Shown here: piece after piece, positions 10,988 to 23,450 of the stretch | How positions within the stretch are numbered: the first letter of the stretch is position 1 | Layout of the letters: the number at the start of each line of letters is the position of its first letter | From: Bryoerythrophyllum caledonicum | Lineage: Eukaryota > Streptophyta > Bryopsida > Pottiales > Pottiaceae | Direction: 5' to 3' | Assembly (NCBI GenBank): GCA_963971425.1 | Contig: OZ020521.1 | Coordinates: 13,746,427 to 13,810,426, forward strand | Length of the DNA stretch: 64,000 nucleotides | Program-made: the position numbers and the translations under genes | The notes under the pieces: model-generated | Database searches by the model: none | The model's input: the letters and a program-made list of their open reading frames with translations, nothing else | What the model was told of the DNA's origin: nothing

Positions 10988-12976
10988 CTACTTCCGGGCC
11001 AGATCCTTGAGTCTCCTCCGCTCCTCCCTTCTCTTGCGCTTCTTGGAACTCCGGCTTGAAGTCGGGGTGGGCGCGGCTGCTGCAAGTGCCACCAATGGCG
11101 CAAACACATCGGTGGAAGGCGTGGGTTGGCCAATCGTTGCCCTCAACAAGGTTTCCCTCGAAGGCAAGGAGGAATCCGGGCCATCCGGGGTGATTGACAC
11201 GGTAGTCATGCCCTGATGTGGCCCGGATCGTGTCGGAGGGGCCGATGCCTGACTCGGGGTGCCCATGATGTTATCCTGGCCGGATATCTATCCTGGAGTG
11301 TACAAGTAAGAGGAACTCTCACTTGCGGTCTTCCTAATGTGAAGCCCGCTCTGCAAAGGGGCCACCATCCGCGTAGTGCGCAGGGAATCACCGAGTGGCA
11401 GTTGGCGAGGGTGCTCGGGAAGGGATGGCTCCATCGCAACCCCCGGGCATTCCTTCCAACCGCTCTGCATCGGTGCGGGGACCTCCGAAGGGAATGGTCC
11501 TGCCGGGACCCTCGAGCTCACGAGTGGAGGGGGCAGATCCGGGTTGTCAAGGTCCACCACTTCCTTCTCCTTCCGTGGGCCGTGATCGCCGAGGTGACGC
11601 TCCTCCGGGTTGGTCTCCGAACCCGAGTCTTCATCCTTGCCAGAGCTGTCGGAGTCTTCCACAAACTTGGATAAAATGTGAGTGAGATTACTCACCAATA
11701 ACTGCATGTTGGCATAAGCCACCTCAACCTTCACGGTTTGCTCCATCACAAAGGCAATCACCCGCTTGCTGGAAATGTGGTCATCCCTCTCCAATCGAGC
11801 ATCGAACATCTTGGCTTTAAGTACCACATCTACGGGGAAACGTAATGCTTCGTCTACTTGCTGTAACGCTGACGCCGAGGCATTGGCTTGGAGAAGAGCC
11901 GCCTTGCAACTTCTCTCTATCTCCAACGCTCGACTCCTTACCTTTGTCACCTCAAGTGTTAGTCGGTTAACCTTCTGCTCCATGAGGCGAAGATCGCCAG
12001 CTCCTCCGACCTTCTCCTTGATCGTAGTGATCAACCCTTCACGTGGAGGGTTACCTACCAAGCTGCTCGCTTGTCCCAAGGTTCTATCCGAGTCTTCCAC
12101 ATATACGCGAATGGCCTCAAGTAGCTCGGAGGCTCGATAAGACTTGCCTCCAAGTTGTGCAGGTCCGGTGGCTGCGGCGCGTATGGCTGCGCGGGTGCGG
12201 GTGGAGGGGGCTCCTCCCTGTCGCTATCTCTGGCGCTTGGGAGGTGGTACAATCTCCTCTTCTGACTGTGATGAACTGCTCCCTCCTTCAGACCTCGGTT
12301 CGGGTTCTGATTCTGTCCCTTCGAACTTCTTCATCATCAGTTGCGTGCCATACGCCATGTCCTCCTCCGGAGTGGTCTCCTTGAAATGGTAATACATGTG
12401 GATCAAAAACGGGCAGAGGGGGGCGCGTTTGACGTTGTGAATACTCCGAGTTAACCGGATTACCACATCCTTCACGATGATGGCCCAATTCACCACCCTC
12501 TCGCCAAGGTAGGAACCATACACGGTGTTAGCGAGAGTAACCGTTACTCGGGTGGGTTTCTCGGGGTGTAAGATTGGTACAAGGAATGCGTAGACCCGTC
12601 GGGCGCGGGGGTCCGTGCAATCTTGTACCGCATAACCGTTTTTGGCATCCTTGTTACCAAATCTCCCCTTGGCATACTCCTCCTTCTTCGTACTTGTCCA
12701 CCCCGCCCCTTGTCGTGGAAAGTTGTACACCTCTTGCCACTTCCCCATGGTCCATCTATCCGGACAAGCCCGGATGCTATCTCCATCGGGTTCCAGCAAG
12801 GGATCTTGCCGCATCTCCTACATCGTGGATTTCACCCAAAAGCTCCAACAGAAATTCATTAGGGAGAGACAACCCATGCGAAGGAGATCCTCTTTGAGCT
12901 CGGTAAGCTCCAGAGAATCCTTGGGAATGACCGGGCAAATCTCCTTCTTTCCTGAGGGTACCAGATTAGAGGCCAT
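10988..12976 (-). pseudogene. Unknown-function gene carried by unit A (~662 codons, three internal stops)
   Basis: One reading frame runs from ATG 12976 to the stop at 10988 with in-frame TAG codons at about 12818, 12225 and 11287. Domain order: a conserved globular region of about 200 residues (motifs WTMGKWQEVYNFPRQG, ILHPEKPTRV, YGSYLGERVVNWAIIV, APLCPFLIHMYYHF); an acidic Ser-rich linker (SEGGSSSSQSEEE); a Leu/Gln/Ala-rich coiled coil of about 150 residues; a second acidic stretch; a Pro-rich region; and a very basic tail (SSKKRKRREERRRLKD) that looks like a nuclear-localisation or nucleic-acid-binding end. The globular region recalls domains found in plant transposon-encoded proteins (the 'putative plant transposon protein' type), but I cannot confirm a family. 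There is no protease, RT, RNase H or integrase motif. Unit B has the same architecture. Confidence 0.65.
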
Positions 12977-13064
12977 TCGATGTTGAGGGTTTTGAGGCGT
13001 GAAAAACGGGTTGGGTCTTGCTCTTCACGTCCTACTGCTGATGCTCCCTCCTTCCGTAGGTGCC

Positions 13065-13290
13065 CTTGAACAAGGCTGGCCCGAAGCCTTACTTGCCAAC
13101 AGGGCTCCTCTCACACAAGGCTGGCCCGGAGCCTTCACTCAAAACAGGGCTCCTCTTACTCAACATGAACTCGCTCACAAGGGCTGGCCCGGAGCCTTCA
13201 CTTAACAACAAGAACTCGTTCACACAAGGCTGGCCCGGAGCCTTCACTTAAAAACAAGAACTCGCTCACACAAGGCTGGCCCGGAGCCTG
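13065..13290. repeat. GGCTGGCCCGGAGCC minisatellite, about 5 diverged ~50-bp units, 5' part of unit A
   Basis: Repeats of an AAGGCTGGCCCGGAGCCTTCAC core separated by variable 25-40 bp spacers, near the sense-strand start of the unit. A smaller set (TCCGGGCCAGATTCGGGTGG, three units) follows at about 13553-13625. The shared GGCCCGGA core also occurs in the 16-bp array at the other end. Confidence 0.8.
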
Positions 13291-13905
13291 GCTTACCGAC
13301 TGGGATGATGATCGTCCTCGTGCTCTCCGTGTTCGTGGCCGACTGGTGTGATGGTCGTCCTCGTGCTCTCCCTGTTCCTTGATGATCGTCCTCGTGCTCT
13401 CCGTGTTCGTGGCCTGCTACTCCCTGGCCCGGAGCCTTCACTCCCTGGTCTTTGCTGTGATGATTCTTCCTCATCTGGGCTATTTTTTATGCCAGGTGGC
13501 CGTGTCTTGGGAACCTCCTGGGTCTCTTCCAGTCCTGCTTCTTCCCACCTTCCGGGCCAGATTGGGTGGTGTCCATCTTCCGGGCCAGATTCGGGTGGTG
13601 TCCATCGTCCGGGCCAGATTCGGGCTCGTGTGGGTTGGCCCGGATGATGGCATTCTCTGCCTCTTGGCCTTTATGTGGTTTTGGGGCCCAAGGGACTGTT
13701 TTTAAGCTAGAGTCTAAGTCATAGCTCTAGGTCCCTTTTTGCTACTATTAAGGCTTTCATAAAAACCCCGTATTCCTCCTATCCTAATCGTACTTAAAGA
13801 TTAATCCCGGGTGGGAATAACCTTCTAGCCTAGCTATCTTACCTAATTTTAATACCTGTATCTACCTAACTAAAAAAAACGAAAAATTTGTGGTACGACA
13901 ATATG

Positions 13906-14723
13906 ATTTGTGGCAATCTAATGGTATGGAATCTGATAGTGTGGGCATGTTCTAGGACTAGACATGTGGAGAGGGTGAGGGTTGGAGGGAACGTACCTGT
14001 GGGGTGATATCGTTGTTGTCTTGATTGCTGTCTTGATTGGTGATTCTTGTGTAGTGATTTGGTCCTCTTTGTGTGTTGATAGGCGTTCTTGTGATTTGAT
14101 TGTATCTTTTGTATATATCTTGCTGTGTCGTTTGGATGTACTTGTTTGTTAGAAAGGAAGTAGTATGCAATGAGAAAATGAAGAACAATTGATAAACAAG
14201 AGTATGGTAAGGAAAAAGTATCTGGTTGTCGTTGGTTGGGCGGCTTGAACTTGTGCAGCATCTTCTTCCTGTTGAATGTGGCCCGGTTCCGATGGTTCAA
14301 GTGTAGAGTATGTAAGTACCTTTATCCTATTCATATCTAGATCTTAGATCTGGATCTTGCGGTGAGGGTTGTGGATCGGTTGCTACTGATCCAGTCCAAC
14401 ACAGGGCCCGCTACAGATCTACTACATAGATCATAATCTCCAGTTTCCAACAACCTCTTTGCAAGATCCAATCTAATTCTAATCCAAAAAGCCCTATCCC
14501 AACACATGTATGTACTCCCCACACCTTTCAACAAATTTTGACACACACAAGTGGGCATGCGAGTAAGGACCAACACCTCTTACTGCCTTGTCGGACATAA
14601 TTCGTCTAACTGTTTGAACCGTCCTCACCAGGAAATACGGAGCTACTCCACACCCATCCTCTCCGTGTTTAGGGTGTGCATGTCTTAGCTATGCTGTTTC
14701 TTTCCGGCTACTTGTTACATAGT
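13906..14723. other. Spacer with no supported gene
   Basis: Continues the sequence interrupted by unit A. Short open frames only. A palindromic AGATCTTAGATCT-like cluster lies at about 14338-14350. No recognisable domain, tRNA or repeat family. Confidence 0.4.
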
Positions 14724-14853
14724 GTCTACCCTCGAGAGAGGGAAGTAGTTCCAGGTTACTAATTCCTTGTCCGGTGGCCATGGTCTTAGTAGTGGAAAAC
14801 AGACACTTTATTCACACCGGCCTTTTTTGGAGACCGACGTTCTTCTTCTTCTC
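14724..14853 (+). mobile_element. Short SINE-type element (130 bp), (TTC)n tail
   Basis: Begins GTCTACCCTCGAGAGAGG and ends in a TTC repeat, matching the copy at 24073-24203 along its length and the 3' half of the longer SINEs at 40175-40532 and 28920-29778. It contains the hairpin CCCTCGAGAGAGGG. No clear target duplication flanks this copy. Confidence 0.65.
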
Positions 14854-16400
14854 TTCTCCTTCTTGCTTGTTGTTTCCTCTCCAATTCTTTTTGCTTCTAT
14901 CGCACCGCCTCTGCGTCTGTGTGGTATTTGTCTTCCATATTGCATTTATCTTCTCGTGATTACTTCCACAATCTCTGCTCTTCTTCCATTCTGCCGCCGT
15001 TAGCCCAAACTTATTTGCCCACTTCACGCACACCGCTTTCTACGATCCATGTTGGTTGCTCAAATGTCGTTACTCACGTTGGAAAATCCAATTGGAGTGC
15101 CTACCAAGCCTAACCTACATTGTCGTGATCTCAGCCATTGTTTTCCGTCTTCCCCATGTTGATTTTCTTACCACCACATTGGCTGCACTATGTTTCAAGT
15201 TGCGCCATAGTTGTCATCTGTATACGTTAATACAAAAAACCTAATTTGGTGGAAAACTGCCCTGAACCACAATTGCCAATATATTCAGCATGGCTCCTTG
15301 CTTTGTTTTATCAATACCTTGTTCTGATAGGTTGGTACCCAACCTTTCTTGCAGGATACCATTTGGCCTTCTTTTCTTTTTCTTTGTCTTTTTCTTATTT
15401 CACCATTTCTTTTTCATGTATGTATCTTTTCCTTTGTTTTTTCTTTTTCTTTTTTTCTCACTTCTTCTAACTTCTTCCCGTTTTCTAAGTTTTTTTTTCT
15501 ATATTTTTTAACAAGAAATTTTTTATCTTTTTTCTAATTTATCTTTGTCTTTTTTTAACTGTAATGTTCTTACCTTTTAAGTACCAACTTCCATTTCTCT
15601 AATTTTCTTACTTTCTTTATTCTCTTTTGCTTTTGAATTTTTGTTCTATTTTCTAATATCCTTCTTCAACCTCTAATTTTATTTTATTTTTAACGTTCTA
15701 ATTTTTCCTCTTCCTACTTAATTCTTCTAATCTTCTTAATGTATTCCCAATAAATCCTTTTCTTTCGTTCTAAATCTTTTCTACTAATTTTCTTGGAACT
15801 TCTATACCAAGTAATTGATTCTAAAAAAATTCAACTCAAATTTTCTATTTTCTATTTTTAACAATAAAAAACAATGTCAGGCAAATGATTGGCTTACATG
15901 TACTAATTAATATACAAATGTGGTTTTCATTAGAATATTCAGTATTCAAAAATAAGTTTTTAAAACCACCTTCTATATTTAAATTTATTTATTTATGTGT
16001 ATTATATATAAATGAATATTTTATATTTTATATTTAAATATGGTGATAATAATCACCAAATGCCAATGAAATAAGCTTGGAAGTAGATTTTTTAAATCCA
16101 TTTTAAACCATTTTTAGAAATATATTATATTTGCATAATTAATCATATCCATTCAAAATTACACCATCATCTTTTGATATTTAGTTAGATTTTTTTATCA
16201 ATAATTTTGGTTACAACAACTACAACCTAGTTTATTTTTTAACTTTGAATCAAGTTAATTGACTCCTTAGAGAAACACAAGATAAAAGCCATTTTAAAGG
16301 GCTTGTATTTTATATATATATATTTTAAGTTATATGATATTGTATGTTGTATGTAAAAATAAATCAATGCACATTATTTAGAGCATTGGTGTTTTAACTC
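14854..16400. other. T-rich and AT-rich spacer
   Basis: Long polypyrimidine (T-dominated) tracts at about 15360-15800, then AT-rich DNA. Only low-complexity Phe/Leu/Ser open frames. Nothing else seen. Confidence 0.5.
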
Positions 16401-16404
16401 CTAA

Positions 16405-17030
16405 AGGTTTTCAACAATTTAACACCAGAAACACTTCAATACTATTGATTCTAGTGCAATGAGTAAGGAAAGAAACAAAAACCTTTACTTCCAATTTTAA
16501 CCTTAGAGTCTCAAATATTCCTTATCAAAAAATTCTCACAAAATTTTATAATCTCTGACCGTACGATTTGAAGGACTAGTGTTTATAGTAGGAAACACGG
16601 TCTATTTTCTTCCATGCGCTCGATGGATCAATAGACTTTGACTTTACTTGGTGTCAATTTTTGCATTGCACAAGGTCCAAATTCATCAACATCGTATTAA
16701 GCATGATCTTAATTCATTGTACAATAATTATTGAAGGTATAAAGTGGATGTAGCATATTTAAACCAATTATGCAAAGAGTGGAGGTTCAAAGGTGTTGAT
16801 TTGCGTTTCATCTTTTGGGAACATGATATGCTTTAGAATGATAATCTGAACGGTTAATAAGACGGTTCACACTACATGTTGTTGTAAAAAAAAGTTAAAA
16901 ACATGAAGATCTCTAAGTTTTATAAGGAAAAGAAGAAGTTTTTTGGTACTTTGCCTGACAGTGAAACAAACTATGAAAATGTTTGACATGAATATGCTAA
17001 TTTTCACAAAAAAAATGGATTTTTTTTGAG
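16405..17030 (-). repeat. AT-rich dispersed repeat, copy 1
   Basis: Shares TTGATTCTAGTGCAATGAG, GGATCAATAGACTTTGAC and GTGTAGCATAT-like blocks in the same order with copies near 22.6-23.45 kb, 24.05-24.89 kb and 56.5-57.25 kb. This copy is reversed relative to the last two. Well diverged; no coding capacity. Confidence 0.55.
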
Positions 17031-17649
17031 AATATGAAAGGAAATAATATTATTTGTCACTATCAAATATCTTACAATGAATAGATTGTCATAGAAATTT
17101 TTTTAGAAGTTGTTGATGTGCCTAGAGTCAACAAGTTTATTTTTGATGGCATAACGATTTCAAGTAGGTCCATTGAGAATAAAAATTGTATTCTTATATG
17201 TAGTACCTCTTGTCTTCTTGCATCATAATATAAAATGTCATGAATTGTAAATTACAATTACTACCCTAGGAACGTGCCCAAAATTTGCAAATGCCCACTT
17301 GCGAAACTTTTGTCATTTGAGGGTTGATAAAAACAATCTTTCACTTTTAACATCTTGAGTGCTTGTATTGTTCTCAGATTAAAAAAACCACTTACATATT
17401 GTAAACAATAAGTAGCTTGATACAAGTGTAAATAAGCAATAAATGGTTAAAGATGTAAACAACAAGATGAGGTCTCATAACAATAAAAGATTGTATCTTG
17501 TGTGTGTATATATATAACATGATAGATTTGAATAACTGCTTTAAAAGATGTGATTAAACGTATGTGATTAATTTGAATATAGGCAAGTTAACAAGACTTA
17601 ACAATACAAAGCAAAGAAAAAATTTACAAATCTAAACATGATATAATCA

Positions 17650-18052
17650 ACAATCATGACAAATTTATTGATGTTAAAAGAAGTAGAGAGAAAGTTGCAC
17701 AAACAAGTGAAAGACACACAAGGTAGTTCAAACAAAGCTTGGAGTGAGATGTTGCCTTCTTTCATAGGCCTTTACTTATACTACCACTTAGTGGCGTCTC
17801 ATGCAACTTGCAAGTGGCTTCTCAAGCAACTTGCAAGTTCCTCTATGCCAACTCATGGCCACCTACTTGTCCTTGTTTATCCCATGCAAGACATGTGGGT
17901 TGGTGCTACCTCTTTGACCTTGCATCATGCATAGGCCTCTCAAGTTCCTTTCACCTCTCCTCTTTTTTTCCCCCATTTATTTCCCCCTCTAAATCAACCT
18001 CAACAATTATTTACAATGCCGTAATAACTATAAGCAACTCTTAACTCCAACA
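17650..18052 (-). repeat. Putative 3' LTR of degenerate copia element (outer end unclear)
   Basis: Just downstream of the RNase H frame a purine-rich tract (CAAAGTGGGAG on the minus strand) is followed by TGTTGGAGTT at 18052, the expected polypurine-tract/LTR junction. The outer boundary near 17650 is only a guess; the partner LTR is lost. Confidence 0.5.
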
Positions 18053-18078
18053 CTCCCACTTTGCAAGTAGCTACCATC

Positions 18079-21000
18079 TCACAATCCCATCGACATAGCT
18101 AACATTTGATGCCGCTCTCTCGCAAGTTCATTCGTTAACACATCGGCCACCATGTCTTCCGTTCGACAATACTTTAAGCTAATCTCGCCACTCTCCAACT
18201 TCTTGCGAATGAAGTGATGTTGCACATCAATGTGCTTCTTGCGTGAGTGGTGTGTGAGGTTCTTTGAAAGGGCTATGTACCGTTGGTTGTCACACATGAT
18301 GGTCGTTGTTTCTTCTTGAACAAATCCCACATCCGCCAAGAGCTTGCAAAGCCAAATGGCCTCCTTCGTACTTTGGTTAGTTGCCATGTACTCTGCCTCT
18401 GTTGTGGACAAGACATTGGTGGGTTGCCTCTTACAATTCCAAAAGATGTCACCATCTCCAACAAAGAAGACATATTTCATTGTTGAACGATGCTCATTCG
18501 TATCGCCTGCCCAATCTCCATTGCAATAGCCCCTCAAAGCAATGTCCTTACTGCCAAGTCACAATTTGTGGTCTTTGGTACCTTGCAAGTATCGCATGAT
18601 GCGCTTTACCGCATTCCAATGAAATGGATCTGCCTTAGACATGACTTGGCTCACTATGCTTATCGCAAAAGCAAGGTCAGCCCGTGTGGCTACCATGGCA
18701 TACATCAATGACCCAACTCTACTCTTGTATGGCACGCTTTCCATCTCACCTTGAATGGCTTGAAACTCTTCCTCCAAGATCTTCAACAACTTGACATTTG
18801 TATCAAGTGATGTACAAATAGGCTTGCATTCTTCCATTTTAAAGCGCTTGAGTATCTTCTCCATGTACTTTTTTTGGCTCATGGTGATGGTGCGTGCCTT
18901 GCGGTCCTTCACAAATTCCACACCAAGACAATACTTCAACTCACCAAGATCGATCATGTCAAACTCTGTGTCGAGCTTGCCTTTGAGCCACGTCAACTTG
19001 GCCGAAAGTCTAGCCAAGATGATCAAGTCATCCACATAGATGAGCACTATCAATAAGTACTTGTCCGTTTGTTTGACGTATAATGAGTGATCCGCTTCAC
19101 TTCTTCTAAAACCCTCTTTGATGAAAAATGAGTTGATTCGTTGGTATCAAGCCTTTAGTGATTGCTTGAGTCTGTACAATGACTTCTTCAGCTTGCACAC
19201 AAGATGCTCAAAGTCTCTCTTCTCAAAACCTTGTGGTTGGCTCATGTAGATGTCTTCTTCCAAATCGCCATTCAAAAATGCGGTCTTCACATCCATTTGA
19301 TGGATCTCCAAATCCAACAGGGCTCCAAGCGCAAGGATGCACCAAATCGTATTGAACTTTACAACGGGAGCAAAGGTCTCAAAGAAGTCTACTCCTTCAG
19401 CCTGAAAGTATCCCTTTGCCACCAACTGCGCCTTGTGGCACACAACTTGAATAGAAACATCCTTCTTCGTGCAAATCACCCACTTGCATCCGACTCTCTT
19501 GCAACCCGTTGGAAGGGGAGCCAATTCCTAAGTTTCATTTGCCATGAGCGAGTTATATTTCCCTTGCATGGCCGCCTTCCACTTGCTCGCATCCTCGGAT
19601 CGCATGGCTTCACACACGTTCAATGGATCCTCGAGAGTGGCCACATTGACCCGCTCAACTTCATGTTGCGTCAAGATGTGGTTCATCCACCACTCTCCAG
19701 GCCGCCTGAATATCACGGCTCTTGAGTGCTCCCACTATCCTCATCACCACTTGGTGTTGATGTAGATGTTGTTGAAGGCCCCATGGTTGCAGCTTCTTCT
19801 TCACCATCCACCGTCTTTTCCTTCTTGGGATCACTATCACTCGTGGTACTCGATTTAGAAGATTTTTCCACCAAAACCAACATTGGCGTCTCACTACTCT
19901 CTCTTGGACTCATCTCCAAACTATGACCAACACTTGAGCTATCTTCAACAAACACCACATTACAACTCCAAATGATCTTCTTTGTCTCAACACACATGAG
20001 GTGATATGCCTTGGCGCCCTCGCACTATAAGAAACCTGTGTTTTTTGTAACACGGTGAAAAACATGCCTGAACGTCAAAAGTAACATGTTGTTGCATCAA
20101 TGTTGATGTCACCTAAAATGTGTCTAGATGAACAGGCCCAAAACATCAAAAAATTTGTCGTAGCATGTTTGTCAACCTCTTGACATCCAACTGAATGTGG
20201 CCTGAAATGTGTGGGAAAGGGCTCCACATGGAGGGGGGCCCATGTCCACATCAACTATGTTTTCCTTTGGGTCGTGCCACGCGGGATTTTTTCATCCAAC
20301 TCCATTTTGAGCGGGCAGTGACGTGGAATTTTAAAAATTGTTGACTTGGACCCAAAGAATTATGACGTGGACAACCGATGTGAGCTGACGTCATGCTTTT
20401 AGAGCATTTTTCATCCCCACAAGGCTCTTAGTTTTGAAGTTCGTTTTGACATGCTCGTGTTGCTCATGACATCAATCCTAATGTTGGCGCGTTCTGCCTA
20501 TATGTTGCCATTGACATTTTTCATGCTGGAGATCATGTTCACTTGAACATCTAGCATGTTCTTTTGGACGTTTTTCTAAACATGTTTCTAAAAATGATCA
20601 AAACCCTAATGTGTGTGATTTGGCGCTTGTTGGGGCAATTGATGAACGAGCATGGGCATTCGGGAAGGATTAAAGGTGCCTAAAAATTGTTCTTCAGACT
20701 ACGTCATGGGTGTGCAACGACCTAGGTCACAGCTTCGGCGCTCAAGAGGATCTACAGAGCTTGAGTTCGGCGTTGTAGGGATGGGAGAGCTGCGATTTGC
20801 AACTTGGCGCAACTTGCGCCACGAGGAGAAATTCGGCGTGAAAATGATTGCGAGGTGGAGCTCCGCGCAAGTTCATGTTAGAACTATGTATCTGCAGTTT
20901 GATGCGAAGACCTCACGACGTGCTTCACGAGTTTTAAGTAAGTAGAAGACGTATCGGCCTTGCTGCTGCAACGCCTCTCTGCGGTGGCGAATATTGAACT

Positions 21001-22600
21001 TGGCTATGGCTAGGGTTTCTTGGCCATGGCTGAGGTCAGCTATGGCTGGGGTTAGGCGGCTATGGCCAAAGCTCCCCCTGCCATCGTTCTTCTTCCCTAT
21101 GAGCTCTCCCCTTGCCGTCTTGATCTGCCGTAGATCACCTTCCTTGCTCCTGGCTAGCTCCGTCGTCACCGCTCCATGGCTCCCGCCATAGCTCCCGCCA
21201 TAGCCGTCGCCATAGCCGCCGTTGCTTTGCTCCATCACCTTCAAGTTGCCTCTTTCTACTCCTTGTTGTTCTCCTAATCTCCCTCTTCTTAGCGTTGAAG
21301 TAAGCTTCGCCGCTCCCCACCTCCCACTTCTATCACTTAAGTTCAATTTGCTCTCACCCACACTCCCAAAAGTAAAGTATAGATGCTGTGGAGGTTGCTT
21401 TTGTATAAGTCACCCTTCGGCTCTTCCTTCCTTGCGACATATTTCATCCACTACAGATGAAAGTTGCCCATTTCCTCAATTTTTGGCTTTTGGGCAGCAG
21501 GTTGCAGTCATTTCACACTAAAATTAAATGCAATTGTAGCTGACGTGGACATCCCGTGTTTTCTATGACGTCACAGTCTGATGTGGTCACGTTTTTTTTG
21601 ACGTCACAAAAAACGTGCATGTCTACGGTGACATCAACCCGTTTTATCTTTAATAGGAACACGTTTGATGCAACGTCAAACTAAATTTGAGGTACTGTAG
21701 CAGTTTTTCGACTAACGTGTAACATCACAGAAAACACAACACGTAACAGCCTTGACGACACCAAAAACATGGTTTTCTTATAGTGTTGCAAAAGCCAAGA
21801 AACAAACACTTTGTGCCTTTTGCATCGAGTTTACCCCTCTTTGCATCCAGCACCATCGCATGTGCAATGCATCCAAACACGGGCATGTGTGCAATGCATG
21901 GCTTGGGGCCGCTCCAAGCTTCTTGTGGTGTGATGGTGACAGCGCCCTTGTCGGGCACCGATTGCAGATGTATATGGCATTGGTCATTGCTTCCGCAAAA
22001 AAAAACTTAAGCCATTGAGCATGGATCGTGGTCCTTGCCATTTCCACAATAGTGCGGTTAGTTCGCTCAACCACTCCGTTTTGCTTGGGCGTGTATGATG
22101 TTGATGGTTTCCTCTTGATGCCGTGATGCTTTCAGTAGCCTCAAAATGCCTTGGAGATGAACTCTCCACCATAGTGAGACCAAAACACATTGATCTTGTG
22201 CTATGATTGTTTGTCTGCAAGCGTCTTGAACTCCTTGAACTTTTCAAAGCACTCCTCCTTCGTCTTCAACGTATACAACCACATCTTCCTTGAAAAGTCA
22301 TCAATGAAGGTCACAAAGTACCTTGAACCGCCTATGGATATGGTCCTCATGGGGCCACACACATCCGAATGTACAATCTCCAAAGGCTTTATGGCACAAG
22401 TCTCTCCATCCTTTGGAAATGGTGCCCTATGTTGCTTGCCTTGCACACATCCTTCACAAAATGGCATAGATGAATCATTTTTGCCAAGGGTCATGCTACT
22501 TACCATGCTTTGAAGCAAATGCACACTTTTCACGTTCAAATGACCAAGTCAACGATGCCAAAGCTCCATGGCACCATTCTTGCTTGGTGATTGTGCCAAA
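18079..22600 (-). pseudogene. Degenerate Ty1/copia pol (integrase, RT, RNase H), split by a DNA transposon
   Basis: Minus-strand pieces follow copia order. Integrase comes first at 21786-22600: a zinc-binding part with LGHLNVK and CEGCVQGKQHR, then IVHSDVCGPM and TFIDDFSRKMW. Next is the reverse transcriptase at about 18559-19524: CKWVICTKKD, LVAKGYFQAEGVDFFETFAPV, MDVKTAFLNGDL, and LIYVDDLIILA as catalytic YVDD. RNase H follows at 18079-18537: DWAGDTNEHRST, STTEAEYMA, KHIDVQHHFIRKKLESGEI. Several frameshifts and stops separate the pieces, including a Trp-to-stop change in the integrase HR.LGHL motif near 22548. The frame is interrupted at 20022/21786 by a CACTA-like transposon. Gag, protease and the 5' LTR are gone, cut off by the palindromic repeat at about 22.6 kb. 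Confidence 0.9.
20023..21785. mobile_element. CACTA-like non-autonomous DNA transposon 1 (1763 bp) inside copia pol
   Basis: Ends are CACTATAAGAAACCTGTG at 20023 and, inverted, CACTATAAGAAAACCATG at 21785. Flanks on the minus strand are CAA on one side and CGA on the other, a 3-bp duplication altered by one G-to-A change. Removing the element rejoins the copia reading frame (LFLGFC then EGAKAYH). Subterminal regions are full of GACGT/ACGTC motifs, as expected for transposase-binding subterminal repeats of CACTA elements. The GC-richer centre (about 20640-21500) carries no transposase and may be captured host sequence. Confidence 0.85.
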
Positions 22601-23450
22601 ATTGTTGATTCTAGTGTAAATAATGGTGTAGGAAAAAATATTAATTCCAATCTAAATCCTAGGATCTTAATTTAAACTAACCAAATCACATGCTTACAAA
22701 TTTCATAAACATTGACTATAGTGATGATATGAAAGTTTATAGATTATGAAGTGAATAAAGGCATTCATTTTCTTCCCTGCATAAAGAGGATCAATGGACT
22801 CTGACTTCATTTGGTGTCAAATTTTTGCAGTGCACAAGGTCTTTATATTATACCATCATGTTGAATATGATACTTAATATAATATTTACTATGATATTTA
22901 CTATGATATTTACTATGATATTTACTATGATATTTACTATGATATTTGATGTTATATTTAGTATTATATTTACTAGGATGTTTACTATGATATTTAGTAT
23001 GATATGTAACACCTAATTTAGTTCTTTGTATACCAATTTTTAGAGGTAGAAAAAGGGTGTAGCATATTTTTTTTTGCAATATGCTACACCCCTCTTCTAC
23101 CTCTAAAACTTGGTGTACAAGGAGTTTATATCATGGTCAGTATGATGATATAAAATTTAGACTCTATATAGTGCAAAACTTTGATACCAAGTGAAGTCAA
23201 ATTTTGCTAATTCCCTCAATGCAGGGATGAAAATGAACCATGTTTTTTTTGTTCAAACACTATTATCTTCCAATCCGTGCGGTCAAAATTAATGAATTTT
23301 TGTCAGTATCTTAATTATTAAATGTTTAATGAGATCCTACGTTTAGAACTAGAAATACAATTCTATGTTTCCCTCCTTTCTCACTTCACTAGAATTAACA
23401 ATTTTGAAGTGTTTTTGGTGTGCTATTGTCAAGGAAATTTAGGGGTTAAC
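22600..23450. repeat. Palindromic (foldback) AT-rich repeat, copy 2
   Basis: Two arms of about 400 bp face each other around 23070, where a TAGAGGTAGAAAAAGGGTGT-type block is followed by its inverse. Outer ends read AAAATTGTTGATTCTAGTG and, inverted, AAAATTGTTAATTCTAGTG. Each arm matches the dispersed AT-rich repeat, so this is a head-to-head dimer or a foldback transposon. The left arm contains a 12-bp ATGATATTTACT array (about 22885-22950). It truncates the copia element at its left. Confidence 0.7.

Larger units (their letters stand above)
9323..13900 (-). mobile_element. LTR-like unit A (4578 bp), TG...CA ends, 5-bp target duplication, carries a non-pol gene
   Basis: Read on the minus strand the unit begins TGTCGTACCAC at 13900 and ends GTACTACGACA at 9323, giving a 7-bp terminal inverted repeat (TGTCGTA). 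It is flanked by GTATG (9318-9322) and ATATG (13901-13905), a 5-bp duplication with one difference. The ends define it as an integrase-type insertion, but no sequence at one end recurs at the other, so there is no LTR pair inside. It is homologous end to end with unit B at 32923-45911. Contents in sense order: GGCCCGGA-rich minisatellites, a decayed 1989-bp gene, a TATA-like site (GTATTAGAG), and about 1.2 kb of leader-like sequence with a 16-bp minisatellite. A solo LTR of unusual size is the simplest reading. Confidence 0.75.

Noticed and set aside
20873-21361. 162-codon minus-strand Gly/Arg-rich frame inside CACTA-like element 1
   Set aside because: Contains GGCTATGG-type short repeats and no recognised domain; captured host sequence is possible but a gene is not supported.
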